The notes: a model not told the origin generated them from the sequence alone. A stretch of DNA of 64,000 nucleotides from SHVZ01 sp041906305 (GCA_041906305.1 JAYRJL010000001.1:496001-560000), one strand, 5' to 3'; positions 50,599 through 60,462 are shown, counted from the stretch's first letter. Program-made: numbers and translations.

Positions 50599-51216
50599 CT
50601 AGGTTCGTCTGGACCCCCGGTCGTTGAACGCCTGCCCCTGCTTCTTCCCCTTCGCGCGGATCGCCGTGGCGGACGCGGAATGAAGGGGCGTCGGAAGGAA
50701 CGACCAGACCGGCGGGGCTTTCGAGGCCATGCGTCTCGCCCTGCCCGGGTTGACCCGGAAGCGGCGGAACCGCCTGGCGGCCTTACCGGCCAACGCCCTC
50801 ATAACATAAGAACCTCGTGCGAACACCGCAATGGCAGTCAGGTGAAAGATCCGTGACCACTGCTTCCACCGCCCGACCTGACTTAGGTTGTCGGCGCCCA
50901 TGAGCCAGACGAAGCGCGTCGCCGGGAAGTGGCGACGGAGAGCCGCCAGCGTGTCGACGGTGTAGCGCGTGCCGAGCCTGGCCTCGATCGCGCTGACCCG
51001 GATCCGCGGATGGGAGCGCGCGACCGCATGCGCGCCGCGCAGCCGCTCGACCAGAGGCGCCATGCCTTCTACCGGCTTCAGGGGGTTCTGCGGCGAGACC
51101 AGCCACCAGACGTAATCGAGCCCGAGGCGCTGGAGCGCCAGCTTGCTAATGTGCAGGTGGCCGGCATGGGCCGGGTTGAACGAGCCGCCGAGGAGCCCGA
51201 TCCGAAGCCCGCGCAT
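50599..51216 (-). CDS. nadD: Nicotinate-nucleotide adenylyltransferase
   Basis: NadD adenylates nicotinate mononucleotide to deamido-NAD in NAD synthesis. The 205-residue product has the nucleotidyltransferase motif GGSFNPAHAGH (10-20), the substrate loop VSPQNPLK and a C-terminal SATAIR in place of the usual SSTxIR. The start codon overlaps the proA stop (TGATG). The region before rsfS holds only a short gap. Confidence 0.94.
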   Translation of the reverse strand: MRGLRIGLLGGSFNPAHAGHLHISKLALQRLGLDYVWWLVSPQNPLKPVEGMAPLVERLRGAHAVARSHPRIRVSAIEARLGTRYTVDTLAALRRHFPATRFVWLMGADNLSQVGRWKQWSRIFHLTAIAVFARGSYVMRALAGKAARRFRRFRVNPGRARRMASKAPPVWSFLPTPLHSASATAIRAKGKKQGQAFNDRGSRRT

Positions 51217-52496
51217 CAGGGCCTTGCGTGCCCTGCGCCGCGGACGACGTATTTCCAGCTGGTCAGATGCTCGGCGCCGACCGGGCCCCGGGCGTGCAGC
51301 TTGCCGGTCGAGATGCCGATCTCCGCGCCGAAGCCGAACTCGCCTCCGTCGGCGAACTGGGTGGAGGCGTTCCACAGCACGATCGCGGAGTCGACCCGGG
51401 CGAGGAAGCGCTCGGCCGCGGCCTCGTCGGCCGTGACGATGGCATCCGTATGCTGCGAGCCGTAGCGGCCTATATGGTCGATCGCCTCGTCGACACCGCC
51501 GACGACGCGGACCGAGATGATCGCGTCCAGGTACTCGGTCGACCAGTCGGCCTCGCTCGCCGGCTTCGCCCGCGGATCGATCGCGCGCGTCTCGGCGCAG
51601 CCTCTGACCTCGCAGCCGGCGGCGATCAGGTCGTCGAGGATCGGCTTCAGGTGCGTCGCCGCGCAGCGGCGGTCGATCAGCAGCGTTTCGGTGGCGCCGC
51701 AGACGCCGGTGCGCCGCATCTTGGCGTTCAGCGTGACCTTCCGCGCCATGGCGAGGTCGGCGGCGCCGTCGACATAGGTGTGGCAGAGCCCGTCGAGATG
51801 CGCGATCACCGGCACGCGGCTCTCGGCCTGCACGCGAGCGATCAGCGACTTGCCGCCGCGGGGAACGATGACGTCGATGACGCCCGACGCCGCGAGCATG
51901 TGGCCGACGGCGGCGCGGTCCCTGGTCGGCACGAGCTGGATCGCGGCCTCGGGCAACCCGGCGGCGCGAAGACCCTCGACGAGACACGAAGCAATCGCGG
52001 TCGAGGAGTGAAAGCTTTCCGAGCCGGCGCGAAGGATCGCGGCATTGCCTGACTTGAGGCAGAGCGCGCCGGCATCGGCGGTCACGTTCGGACGCGACTC
52101 GAAGATGATGCCGATGACGCCGAGCGGCACGCGCACGCGCTCGAAGCGGAGACCGTTCGGCCGCGCCCACGCCTTGTCGGCCGTGCCGATCGGATCGGGC
52201 AGGGTCGCCACGTCCTCGACGCTCCTGGCGATCGACTCGACGCGCTTGGCGTCGAGCGCGAGGCGATCGAGGAAGGCCGAGGTGGCGCCGCCGGCTTTCG
52301 CCTCGGCGACGTCAATGGCGTTGGCCTCCAGGATCTTCGACGAGGCGGTGCGGATCGCGGCCGCGGCGGCGATCAGCGCCTTGTTCTTCGTCTCCGACGA
52401 CGCGAGCGCGAGGATGGATGCCGCCGCCCGGGCATCGCGTCCGAGACGCTGCATCGTCTCGGCGACGTCGTCGCGTTCGCTGCGTTGGGCGGTCAC
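51216..52496 (-). CDS. proA: Gamma-glutamyl phosphate reductase
   Basis: ProA reduces gamma-glutamyl phosphate to glutamate semialdehyde, the second step of proline synthesis. The 426-residue aldehyde-dehydrogenase-fold protein has IFESRPNVTADAGALCLKSGNA, PRGGKSLI and the catalytic cysteine in RRTGVCGATE. The GTG at 52496 overlaps the proB stop (GTGA), giving coupled synthesis of the two enzymes, which channel an unstable intermediate. Confidence 0.95.
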   Translation of the reverse strand: MTAQRSERDDVAETMQRLGRDARAAASILALASSETKNKALIAAAAAIRTASSKILEANAIDVAEAKAGGATSAFLDRLALDAKRVESIARSVEDVATLPDPIGTADKAWARPNGLRFERVRVPLGVIGIIFESRPNVTADAGALCLKSGNAAILRAGSESFHSSTAIASCLVEGLRAAGLPEAAIQLVPTRDRAAVGHMLAASGVIDVIVPRGGKSLIARVQAESRVPVIAHLDGLCHTYVDGAADLAMARKVTLNAKMRRTGVCGATETLLIDRRCAATHLKPILDDLIAAGCEVRGCAETRAIDPRAKPASEADWSTEYLDAIISVRVVGGVDEAIDHIGRYGSQHTDAIVTADEAAAERFLARVDSAIVLWNASTQFADGGEFGFGAEIGISTGKLHARGPVGAEHLTSWKYVVRGAGHARP

Positions 52497-53614
52497 GCCT
52501 GCTCCAGCACCATGTCGTCGCGATGAATCATCTCGTCGCGGCCACGGTATCCGAGGATGGTCTCGATGTCGCCGCTCTTGTGACCCTTGATGCGCTTCGC
52601 ATCGTCGGCCGAGTAGGCGGAGAGCCCGCGCGCCAGCACGATGCCGTCGGAGTCGCGCACCTCGATCGGATCGCCGCGGTCGAAGCGGCCGCCGATCTCG
52701 ACGATGCCGGCGGGCAGAAGGCTCTTGCCGCGGCCGAGCGCGCGGGCCGCGCCGGCGTCGACCTTGACCCAGCCGACCGGCTTCACGGATCCGGCGATCC
52801 AGCGCTTGCGCGCCGTCTTCGGCTGCGTGTCCGGCTTGAACCAGGTGCACTTGGCGCCGTCGGCCAGCGCCGCCAGCGGATGCATGATCTTGCCGTTGGC
52901 GATCGCCATGCGGCAGCCAGCGCCTTGCGCGATCTTGGCGGCGGCGATCTTCGTCACCATGCCGCCCGAGGAGTATCCGGGCGGCGCCTCGCCGGCCATG
53001 CCCTCGATGGCGCCGTTCACGCGGCCGACCTCGGCGATGTGCTCGGCCGCCTTGTCCTTGCGCGGATCGGCGGTATAGAGCCCGTCGATGTCGGAGAGCA
53101 GCACCAGCGTGTCGGCCGAGATCATCTGGGCGACGCGCGCGGCGAGGCGGTCGTTGTCGCCGAAGCGGATCTCGGACGTCGCCACCGTGTCGTTCTCGTT
53201 GATCACCGGCACCGCGCCCAGAGACAGCAGCGTCGAGATCGTGGCGCGCGCATTGAGGTGGCGGCGGCGCTCCTCGGTGTCTTCGAGCGTCACCAGGACC
53301 TGCGCGCAGGTGATCTGGTGACGGGCGAGCGCTTCCTGCCAGGCATGCGCGAGGCGGATCTGTCCGGTGGCCGCGGCCGCCTGCTTCTGCTCGAGCGCCA
53401 GCGCACCCGCGGGAAGCCTGAGATGGCGGCGGCCGAGCGCGATCGCGCCCGAGGAGACGATCACCAGTTCGATGCCGTCGGCCTTGAGCGCGGCAAGGTC
53501 CTGGGCCAGCGCCTCCAGCCAGGCGCGCTTCAGCGATCCCGACTCCTGCTCGACCAGAAGCGCCGAGCCGATCTTGACGACGAGGCGCTTCGAGGTCGCG
53601 AGCGACGGGCTCAC
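52493..53614 (-). CDS. proB: Glutamate 5-kinase
   Basis: ProB phosphorylates glutamate, the regulated first step of proline synthesis. The 373-residue protein has an amino-acid-kinase domain (VVKIGSALL, VSSGAIALGRR, NENDTVATSEIRFGDND) and a C-terminal PUA domain from about 280 (SLLPAGIVEIGGRFDRGD). It overlaps obgE by four bases and proA by four bases. Confidence 0.96.
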   Translation of the reverse strand: MSPSLATSKRLVVKIGSALLVEQESGSLKRAWLEALAQDLAALKADGIELVIVSSGAIALGRRHLRLPAGALALEQKQAAAATGQIRLAHAWQEALARHQITCAQVLVTLEDTEERRRHLNARATISTLLSLGAVPVINENDTVATSEIRFGDNDRLAARVAQMISADTLVLLSDIDGLYTADPRKDKAAEHIAEVGRVNGAIEGMAGEAPPGYSSGGMVTKIAAAKIAQGAGCRMAIANGKIMHPLAALADGAKCTWFKPDTQPKTARKRWIAGSVKPVGWVKVDAGAARALGRGKSLLPAGIVEIGGRFDRGDPIEVRDSDGIVLARGLSAYSADDAKRIKGHKSGDIETILGYRGRDEMIHRDDMVLEQA

Positions 53615-54654
53615 GCCGCGTCCTCCCCGGAGGGCGCGCGCTTCGCCGCGATCTCGGTCCAGAGCGCCTCCAGCACCTTGTCGACGCCCATGCCGGCTGC
53701 GCCCGAGAGCGCGAAGGCCTGAACCTTGGCGCCCTTGCGGCGCGCCGCGCGCTTCAGCGCCGCGAGCTTTTCCTTGATCGCGTCCTCGTCGAGCGCGTCG
53801 ATCTTGTTGAGGCCGATGATCTCGGGCTTCTCGGCGAGGCCCGCGCCATAGGCCTTCAGCTCCTTCCGGATCGTCTTGTAGGCGGCGACCGGATCCTCCT
53901 GGGTGCCGTCCACGAGATGGAGCACGACGTTGCAGCGCTCGACGTGACCGAGGAAGCGGTCGCCGAGGCCGGCGCCCTCATGCGCCCCTTCGATCAGGCC
54001 GGGCAGGTCGGCGACCACGAACTCGCGCGCATCCTTGGCGCCGCCCAGGCGTACGACACCGAGCTGCGGGTTGAGCGTCGTGAAAGGATAGTCGGCGATC
54101 TTCGGCTTCGCGCGGCTGACGGCGGCGAGGAAGGTCGACTTGCCGGCATTGGGCAGTCCGACGAGACCCGCATCCGCGATCAGCTTGAGGCGCAGCCACA
54201 CCCAGCGCTCCTCGCCGGGCCAGCCCTGGTCGGCGCGGCGTGGGGCGCGGTTGGTCGAGGACTTGTAGTGGAGGTTTCCGAAGCCGCCGTCGCCGCCCTT
54301 CAAGAGACGCTGGCGCTGGCCTGGCTTGGTGAGATCGAGCAGCACCTCGTCGGTCTCGTCGTCGATCACCTGGGTTCCGGCCGGCACCCTGAGGACGACG
54401 TCCTCGCCGTCGGCACCGGTCTTCTGGCGGCCTTCGCCGTGGTTGCCTTTCCGGGCCTTGAAGTGCTGCTGGTAGCGGTAGTCGATCAGCGTGTTGAGGC
54501 CGTCGACGCATTCGAAGACGACGTCGCCGCCGCGGCCGCCGTCGCCGCCGTCGGGCCCCCCGAACTCGATGTACTTCTCACGCCTGAACGAGCACGCGCC
54601 GGCACCGCCGTCGCCGCTCTTCAGGAAGACCTTGGCCTCGTCGAGAAATTTCAT
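53611..54654 (-). CDS. obgE: GTPase ObgE/CgtA
   Basis: Obg is an essential GTPase of ribosome assembly and stress control. The 347-residue protein has the Gly-rich Obg fold at the N-terminus (GGPDGGDGGRGGDVV), then G1 GLPNAGKST (166-174), DYPFTTLNPQLG, DLPGLIEGAHEG and NKID. It lacks the long C-terminal OCT domain of some Obg proteins. The start at 54654 (MKFLDEAKVF) is the family N-terminus. Confidence 0.96.
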   Translation of the reverse strand: MKFLDEAKVFLKSGDGGAGACSFRREKYIEFGGPDGGDGGRGGDVVFECVDGLNTLIDYRYQQHFKARKGNHGEGRQKTGADGEDVVLRVPAGTQVIDDETDEVLLDLTKPGQRQRLLKGGDGGFGNLHYKSSTNRAPRRADQGWPGEERWVWLRLKLIADAGLVGLPNAGKSTFLAAVSRAKPKIADYPFTTLNPQLGVVRLGGAKDAREFVVADLPGLIEGAHEGAGLGDRFLGHVERCNVVLHLVDGTQEDPVAAYKTIRKELKAYGAGLAEKPEIIGLNKIDALDEDAIKEKLAALKRAARRKGAKVQAFALSGAAGMGVDKVLEALWTEIAAKRAPSGEDAA

Positions 54655-54731
54655 CGATACGCACGCCCTGAAATGCAAACGGGGGAATGGCGAACCATTC
54701 CCCCGTCGAACTCAAGGAATGGTCCTGTCGG

Positions 54732-54992
54732 TCAGGCGCTCGGCGGCACCACGGAGATGTAGGTGCGGCCCTTGCCCTTCTCCTCGAACTTCACGTGTCC
54801 GTCGGCCAGCGCGAACAGGGTGTGGTCGCGGCCCATGCCGACATTGGTGCCCGGGTGGTAGGTCGTGCCGCGCTGGCGGACCAGGATGTTGCCGCCGATG
54901 ACGGCCTCGCCACCGAACTTCTTCACGCCGAGGCGGCGGCCTTCGGAGTCGCGGCCGTTGCGCGAGCTACCGCCTGCTTTCTTGTGAGCCAT
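54732..54992 (-). CDS. rpmA: 50S ribosomal protein L27
   Basis: The 86-residue protein starts MAHKKAGGSSRNGRDSEGRR, the standard L27 N-terminus that reaches the peptidyl transferase centre. It follows rplU by 13 bases in the normal rplU-rpmA-obgE order. Confidence 0.97.
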   Translation of the reverse strand: MAHKKAGGSSRNGRDSEGRRLGVKKFGGEAVIGGNILVRQRGTTYHPGTNVGMGRDHTLFALADGHVKFEEKGKGRTYISVVPPSA

Positions 54993-55005
54993 CTGTCAGT
55001 ACTCC

Positions 55006-55320
55006 TTAGGCGGCGACGATGTCGGTGATCTTGACCACCGTCAGGTCCTGACGGTGACCGTTCTTGCGGCGCGACGACTTGCGGCGGCGCTTCTTGAAGA
55101 CGATCAGCTTCTCGCCGCGGGTGTGCTCGACCACGGTCGCCAGCACCTTGGCGCCGGCGACGACCGGCTTGCCGAGCTTCACGTCGGCGCCGGCGCCGAC
55201 CGCGAGCACCTGGTCGAACTCGACGTTCGCCCCGGCCGCGCCCTCGAGCTTCTCGATGGTGAGAGTCTCGTCCTTGGCGACCTTGTACTGCTTGCCGCCG
55301 GTCTTGATCACTGCGTACAT
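55006..55320 (-). CDS. rplU: 50S ribosomal protein L21
   Basis: The 104-residue protein begins MYAVIKTGGKQYKVA and contains KRRRKSSRRKNGHRQDLT, as in L21. It is the first gene of the rplU-rpmA-obgE-proBA-nadD-rsfS-rlmH run and has a strong promoter upstream. Confidence 0.97.
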   Translation of the reverse strand: MYAVIKTGGKQYKVAKDETLTIEKLEGAAGANVEFDQVLAVGAGADVKLGKPVVAGAKVLATVVEHTRGEKLIVFKKRRRKSSRRKNGHRQDLTVVKITDIVAA

Positions 55321-55401
55321 GGCTTCGTCCTAACGTCGCGGGCTTGAGCCCCGCGCCAATAATTCATCGCTCGCGAGACGGACCCCGTCCGCGGACGGCG
55401 G

Positions 55402-55429
55402 ATAATAGCGGCGGTCCTGCCTATGTCAA
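55402..55429 (-). promoter_or_regulatory. Promoter of rplU operon
   Basis: On the minus strand TTGACA (55429-55424), a 16-base spacer and TATTAT (55407-55402) form the best promoter in the window. It leaves a leader of about 75 bases containing a GC-rich hairpin (ACGGACCCCGTCC region). Confidence 0.75.
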
Positions 55430-55495
55430 CGCCGCCGCCGGTGATCTATATCTATCTGATATAGAAAGGTTTTCATTGGACCGGAGCCGTGCCGG

Positions 55496-56572
55496 TCACC
55501 TGCCCATCTGCGGGGGATGGATGATGGAGGCCTTCCCCTTCAGGGACTCCCGCATGGATTTCAGGCCCGGGATCATTTCCGACAGGATGTAGTCCGCGCA
55601 CTTCTGGGGGGCGGCCCGTCTGCCCCGGTTGAATTGCCGGTCCCAGGCGTTGGTCTTCACGTACAGGCCGCAGAGAAGCGCGCCCATCGTCGTGTGCTGC
55701 TGGGAGACGGCTTGGCGGAGGGAGTTGAACGAGACCATGCTGATCTCGTCCCAGAAGCCCTTCGCCGTCTTGTCGAAGCCGTCGAATATGGTGGTGACCG
55801 AACCCGCCACTCGGCCGAGGTTCTCCGTCATCCCGTCGCAGGCCCGCTGGAACGCCTTGTCTTCCTTGAACTGGTAGCCCTTGGCGATCTCGCGCGACCA
55901 CGACTGCAGGTCCGTGACGATCGGCAGAACGGTGCCGAAGATCGACCGGAAATAGGCCATCGACAGGAACACATCGCCGTATTCCTCGAGGAAGCTCGGG
56001 ATCTCCCTGAGCGAAACCTGCAAATGGCTCGCGAGCAACTTGAGGTTCCGCAGCGCCTCGTCCTTGTTCGGCTGCGAGAACATGCCGATGAGCTGCTCGA
56101 AGTCGCTGATGGCGTTGGTCTGGCCACCATAGACCCTCTGAAGCAGCGGGCGCGTGAACTCCTTCATGAAGCCGACAAGCTGGGCCTTCTTCGATTCCGA
56201 GAGGCGGAGCTTTTCCGACGACGTCACGGCAATGCCGAGGCGTCGAAGCTGTGCCCGAAGCGTGTAGACGTCGAAGCTGCGCAGAACCGACAGCTTTTGC
56301 AGGATCACGAGGTCCTGCATGAGGGCTTCCTGATCGCTGAAGTACTTCCCGAGCTCGCTGATCGGGATCTGTCCGCCGACGCCGTCATCCGTGCGGAACA
56401 TCTCGACGACCGTCTCGAGCCTGGCGTTCTTCGTCAGGGACAGCTTGCTCAGTCCCTTCAGCTGCAGCGGGATCAGAGACAGCGGCAGCACGTGGATCGA
56501 GTCACGATCCGCATCGGAGATATCTCGCGAGATGGCGTCTTCAGCCCCCTCGGCCTCGGTGGCAACCGACAT
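55496..56572 (-). CDS. Conserved hypothetical protein, helical
   Basis: The 358-residue cytoplasmic protein has no signal or membrane segment and is rich in amphipathic helices, with recurrent Leu/Phe spacing (for example LKLLASHLQVSLREIPSFLEE). I do not recognise a domain. The start is ATG 56572 (MSVATEAEGAED) because GGGGGA lies 6 bases upstream; two ATGs further upstream (56578, 56620) lack a site. The DNA before it (56630-56700) is AT-rich and probably holds the promoter. It is transcribed towards rplU but has no evident link to it. Confidence 0.7.
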   Translation of the reverse strand: MSVATEAEGAEDAISRDISDADRDSIHVLPLSLIPLQLKGLSKLSLTKNARLETVVEMFRTDDGVGGQIPISELGKYFSDQEALMQDLVILQKLSVLRSFDVYTLRAQLRRLGIAVTSSEKLRLSESKKAQLVGFMKEFTRPLLQRVYGGQTNAISDFEQLIGMFSQPNKDEALRNLKLLASHLQVSLREIPSFLEEYGDVFLSMAYFRSIFGTVLPIVTDLQSWSREIAKGYQFKEDKAFQRACDGMTENLGRVAGSVTTIFDGFDKTAKGFWDEISMVSFNSLRQAVSQQHTTMGALLCGLYVKTNAWDRQFNRGRRAAPQKCADYILSEMIPGLKSMRESLKGKASIIHPPQMGR

Positions 56573-56845
56573 CAGCATTCCCCCGCATCGGCCTCGTCCG
56601 TCCCCCCGGACTTGGCGCATGAACGAAACGTTTAAAATATCTACCCAAAGTAGTTAAAATCCACTTAACGCGTGTTTAGCTTTCGTTCGTATTGGAAAAA
56701 TTGCGCAGCCGAGGAAACTCCAGGCCTCTAGGGCGTCGCGCAGGTGCTGGAGCGGGGCGACAGCGATGCCCGGCGGGTCGTGGCCCGTGCACGGCTGATC
56801 GACAGCCGCGGCAAAACGCTTTCTTTTACAGGCGCTTGGGAGAAA
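56573..56845. other. Gap between hypothetical gene and tRNA-Ser
   Basis: About 270 bases. The part at 56630-56705 is AT-rich (several TTTAAAAT-like stretches) and is the likely promoter region of the hypothetical gene. The rest is GC-rich and no gene or clear terminator is seen. Confidence 0.5.
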
Positions 56846-56935
<90 letters not shown>

Positions 56936-57056
56936 GTCGGGAGCGGCGGTTTACCCGTCCCCGGACCCGGAGGCAAGGCGTAGTTGGGGGCGGAGCGGAA
57001 TTTCGGGCGCTTTCCCTCCATCCAGCCTGGCCGCCGCGCCCGGCTATGATCGGTCC

Positions 57057-59129
57057 ATGCCCATCCGCTATCCGAAGGCACGCACCGAGGCGGCAGAGGA
57101 CGTGCTGGCCGGCGTCCGCTTTCCGGATCCCTATCGGTGGCTGGAGCGCGACAGCGAGGAGGTGCGCGACTGGCAGCGCTGCCAGGCGACGCTCGCCGGC
57201 GACTATGTCCGGGAATGGCGACCCTTCGAGGAGGTGCGGCGCCTCGTCGACCGCTTCCATGTCGAGCGGCAGGTCGCATTGCCGAAATTCGCCGCCGGTC
57301 GCTGGTTCCGGATGCACGCGCCGCCTGGCCAGGCAGGTTCGCAAGTGCAGGTTGGGCCAGATCCTTCGGGCGAGGGTCGCGTGCTCTTCGATTGTGCGCG
57401 GGAGAATCCCGGGCAACCGCCCTTTCTCTCGTGGATCTCGCCGTCGCCGGACGGCCGGACGCTGGCGCTCGGGCTCTGCTTCGATGGAAGCGAGCACAAC
57501 ACGATCCACCTCATCGATGTCGCGACGGGGGCCACGCTCGAGGACGCGCCGCCACAGACGCTGATGGACAACTGGACCGGCGGCGTTCATTGGCTCCCGG
57601 ACTCGAGCGGCTTCTTCTTCAGCGCCCTGTCCGGCGCGCCGGCCGACTTCGACCAGAAGGTCTATCTGCATCGGCGCAATCGGAGGGCCTCGACGATCTG
57701 CCTGGAGATCGCATGGACCGAGGCCAAGGACTGGCGGATGGTCGTCGTCTCTCGCGACGGTCGATACGCACTGGCCTTGGAGCGACTTCTGCGCCCGATC
57801 CCGATCGCGATCGCCGAGCTGGGAGACGAGCCGCTCCGGTTTCGTCCCTTCGTCACGTCCTGCGACGGCGCGTTGGCCGGCCACCTGGTGGGCGAGCGGT
57901 ATGTCGCGGTCACCGATGTGGGGGCGCCGCGAGGCCGGGTGGTGGCGATCGACATGCATGCGTCTGACCCGCAGGATCCGCGCATATGGCGCGAGCTCGT
58001 CCCCGAATCCGAGTCCGTGCTGCGCACGATCACACCGATCGGCGATGTCTTCTACCTGTCGGAACTCATCGATACCTATGCCAGGCTCCGGATCATCGAC
58101 GCCGACGGGAAACATCTCGGCGAGGTTCCTCTTCCGGACCGAGGCGCGATCAGCGAGCTCGGGGCGCCGCTGATGAACCTGGCCCAGCAGCGGCCGGCAC
58201 CGAAATTCGTCTTCGGCTTCTCTTCGCTCACGGCCTCGCCGGGAATCTACGGCCACAGCGCGGACGCTTCCCGGATCGAAATCCTGGAAGAGCCGGCTGC
58301 GAGACTGGAGAACGCGGTCGTCGAGGACCGGTGGGCGACCTCGCGCGACGGCACGCGCATTCCCTATCACCTCGTGCGTCGCGCCGACGTGGACGCAAGC
58401 CGTCCGCAACCGATGCTGATCTTCGCCTATGGCGGCTACAACGTGCCGCTGGTGCCGCAATTCCCGGGCGGTATGGCGGCCTTCGTCGCGGCAGGCGGCA
58501 CGTTCGCGCACGCGCATCTCCGCGGCGGCGGCGAGTTCGGGATCGAGTGGTGGAAGGCCGGCCGTCAAAAGCGGAAGCAGAACGGCTTCGAAGATCTCTA
58601 CGCCATCGCCGAGGACCTGATCGCATCCGGTCGAACCGAGCCGCGGCTTCTCGCTGTGACCGGCGGCTCGAACGGCGGGCTGACCACCGGCGTCGCCGCC
58701 ATGCAGCGTCCCGACCTGTGGGCCGTGGCCGTTCCGCGGGTTCCCGTGCTCGACCTGATCGGCGCCTGCCGCACGCCGTACGGCCGGATGGCGACGGTCA
58801 TGGAGCGCGCGGACATCGACGATGCCGACGAGGTGCGGCGGCTCGCGTCGTTCTCTCCCTATCACCTGGTGCGCGATGGCGTCCGATATCCGGCGATCTT
58901 CCTCGATGCCGGAGAGACGGACCCTCGCTGCCCGCCCTGGCATGCGCGCAAGTTCGCGGCCCGCCTGCAGGCGGTGGCCGCCGACGCGGCACCGGTCCTG
59001 ATCCATGTCTGGGAAAATGCCGGGCATGGATGGGCGACCGAAAGGGGTACTGCCGTGACGGAGCAGGCGGAGTGGCTCTCGTTCGTCTTGCGCCAGCTCG
59101 GCGTCGACCGCCTCGTTCCGCCGGCCTGA
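57057..59129 (+). CDS. Prolyl oligopeptidase family serine peptidase (S9A)
   Basis: The 690-residue protein has an N-terminal segment typical of prolyl oligopeptidases (DPYRWLERDSEEVRDW), a seven-bladed propeller and a C-terminal alpha/beta-hydrolase domain with the nucleophile in GGSNGGL, an aspartate in DAGETDPR and a histidine in ENAGHGW. HLRGGGEFG is the family oxyanion region. It cleaves short peptides after proline or a related residue. No signal peptide is present, so it is cytoplasmic. It starts 120 bases after the tRNA. Confidence 0.9.
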   Translation: MPIRYPKARTEAAEDVLAGVRFPDPYRWLERDSEEVRDWQRCQATLAGDYVREWRPFEEVRRLVDRFHVERQVALPKFAAGRWFRMHAPPGQAGSQVQVGPDPSGEGRVLFDCARENPGQPPFLSWISPSPDGRTLALGLCFDGSEHNTIHLIDVATGATLEDAPPQTLMDNWTGGVHWLPDSSGFFFSALSGAPADFDQKVYLHRRNRRASTICLEIAWTEAKDWRMVVVSRDGRYALALERLLRPIPIAIAELGDEPLRFRPFVTSCDGALAGHLVGERYVAVTDVGAPRGRVVAIDMHASDPQDPRIWRELVPESESVLRTITPIGDVFYLSELIDTYARLRIIDADGKHLGEVPLPDRGAISELGAPLMNLAQQRPAPKFVFGFSSLTASPGIYGHSADASRIEILEEPAARLENAVVEDRWATSRDGTRIPYHLVRRADVDASRPQPMLIFAYGGYNVPLVPQFPGGMAAFVAAGGTFAHAHLRGGGEFGIEWWKAGRQKRKQNGFEDLYAIAEDLIASGRTEPRLLAVTGGSNGGLTTGVAAMQRPDLWAVAVPRVPVLDLIGACRTPYGRMATVMERADIDDADEVRRLASFSPYHLVRDGVRYPAIFLDAGETDPRCPPWHARKFAARLQAVAADAAPVLIHVWENAGHGWATERGTAVTEQAEWLSFVLRQLGVDRLVPPA

Positions 59130-59192
59130 GAATGCGGTCGCGCATCGCCTGCCGCCCGCCTAGCCTAGCCGCACCGAAAAGCAGGACGTCGT

Positions 59193-60413
59193 ATGACCGA
59201 TAGCGCCGCAGCATCGACTTCGACGGAGGCCCGCTGGGGCGACGTCCGCATGGCCAGCTCCGGCCCGCTTGCCGAGGCGCTGACCTTCGACGATCTCCGC
59301 CGTCTGGCGAAAGCGCGTCTGCCCAAGCCGATCTTCGACTATGTCGACGGCGGCGGCGAGTACGAGCTCACCATGAACTGGAACCGGAGCGCGTTCGACC
59401 GGATCGCGTTCCGGCCGCGCACGGTGGCGGCGATCGACGGTCGCGCGCAGGCGACCTCGTTCTTCGATCGCGCCGTCTCGGCGCCCTTCGGCATCTGCCC
59501 GATGGGAGGACTCGGCACGTTGTGGCCGAAGGCCGACATCATCAATGCGCGGATCGCCGCCCGCGCCGGCGTGCCCTTCGTGCTGGCGAGCGGGGCAGGA
59601 AACTCGATCGAGGAGATCGCCCGTGCCGTACCGGACGGACGGCGCTGGTTCCAGCTCTACGTCTTCCAGGACGATGCGCTGAACCGCCGGCTGCTCGACC
59701 GTGCCAGCGCGGCCGGGTTCGAGGCGCTCGTGGTCACCACCGACACCCAGATCAACCCTAAACGCATCCGCGACATCCGGAACGGTTTCAACCTGCCGAT
59801 GAGGCTGACGCCGAGGAACGTGCTCGAGTTCGCGGTCCGGCCTGGCTGGCTCTGGAACATCGGCCGCGATCCGAGGTCGGCGCTGATGGGCAATCTGGTG
59901 CCGGAACTGGGCGACGCTCCGACCGCGCGCAAGGGCTTCGACTTCTTCCGCGCCAACCGCTCGCGCAGCGTCGGCTGGGAGGACCTGAAGCGCCTGCGTG
60001 ACCATTGGCGCGGCCCGATGGTCGTCAAAGGGATCGTCACCGGCGAGGAGGCACTCCGCGCGATCGATCTCGGGGCGGATGCCGTCGTCGTCTCCAATCA
60101 CGGCGGACGCAATCTCGACGGCACGCTGCCGACCATCGAGGCGCTGCCCGAGGTCGTCGCTGCGGTCGCCGGCCGCATTCCGGTGTTCATCGACAGCGGC
60201 ATCCGGCGTGGAAGCGACATCGTCAAGGCACTGGCGCTGGGCGCGAGGGCCGCCTTCGTCGGCCGTCCGGTCGCCTTCGCCGTTGCCGCCGCCGGTGAAG
60301 CCGGGGTCGAGCACGTCATGGCGATGCTGCATGACGAGGTCGACCGGGTGCTGGGCTTCCTCGGATGCACGCGCATCGACCAGCTCGACCCGAGCTACGT
60401 CGTGCGCAGATAA
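59193..60413 (+). CDS. FMN-dependent alpha-hydroxy-acid dehydrogenase
   Basis: The 406-residue TIM-barrel flavoprotein of the lactate/mandelate dehydrogenase and glycolate oxidase family oxidises an alpha-hydroxy acid to the keto acid. Seen are FDYVDGGGEYE near the N-terminus, LYVFQDDALNRRLLDRA, and the catalytic histidine and arginine in SNHGGRNLDGTLPT, then VFIDSGIRRGSDIVKALALGA for the FMN phosphate. Which hydroxy acid is used cannot be told. An inverted repeat follows the stop. Confidence 0.9.
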   Translation: MTDSAAASTSTEARWGDVRMASSGPLAEALTFDDLRRLAKARLPKPIFDYVDGGGEYELTMNWNRSAFDRIAFRPRTVAAIDGRAQATSFFDRAVSAPFGICPMGGLGTLWPKADIINARIAARAGVPFVLASGAGNSIEEIARAVPDGRRWFQLYVFQDDALNRRLLDRASAAGFEALVVTTDTQINPKRIRDIRNGFNLPMRLTPRNVLEFAVRPGWLWNIGRDPRSALMGNLVPELGDAPTARKGFDFFRANRSRSVGWEDLKRLRDHWRGPMVVKGIVTGEEALRAIDLGADAVVVSNHGGRNLDGTLPTIEALPEVVAAVAGRIPVFIDSGIRRGSDIVKALALGARAAFVGRPVAFAVAAAGEAGVEHVMAMLHDEVDRVLGFLGCTRIDQLDPSYVVRR

Positions 60414-60417
60414 GAAG

Positions 60418-60439
60418 AAGGCGGCCTGGAGGCCGCCTT
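60418..60439. terminator. Hairpin between convergent genes
   Basis: AAGGCGGCC and GGCCGCCTT form a perfect 9-pair stem with a 4-base loop between the dehydrogenase and the small secreted protein gene. There is no long T-run. Confidence 0.55.
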
Positions 60440-60462
60440 CGATCGACACAAAAGATGTTTGG

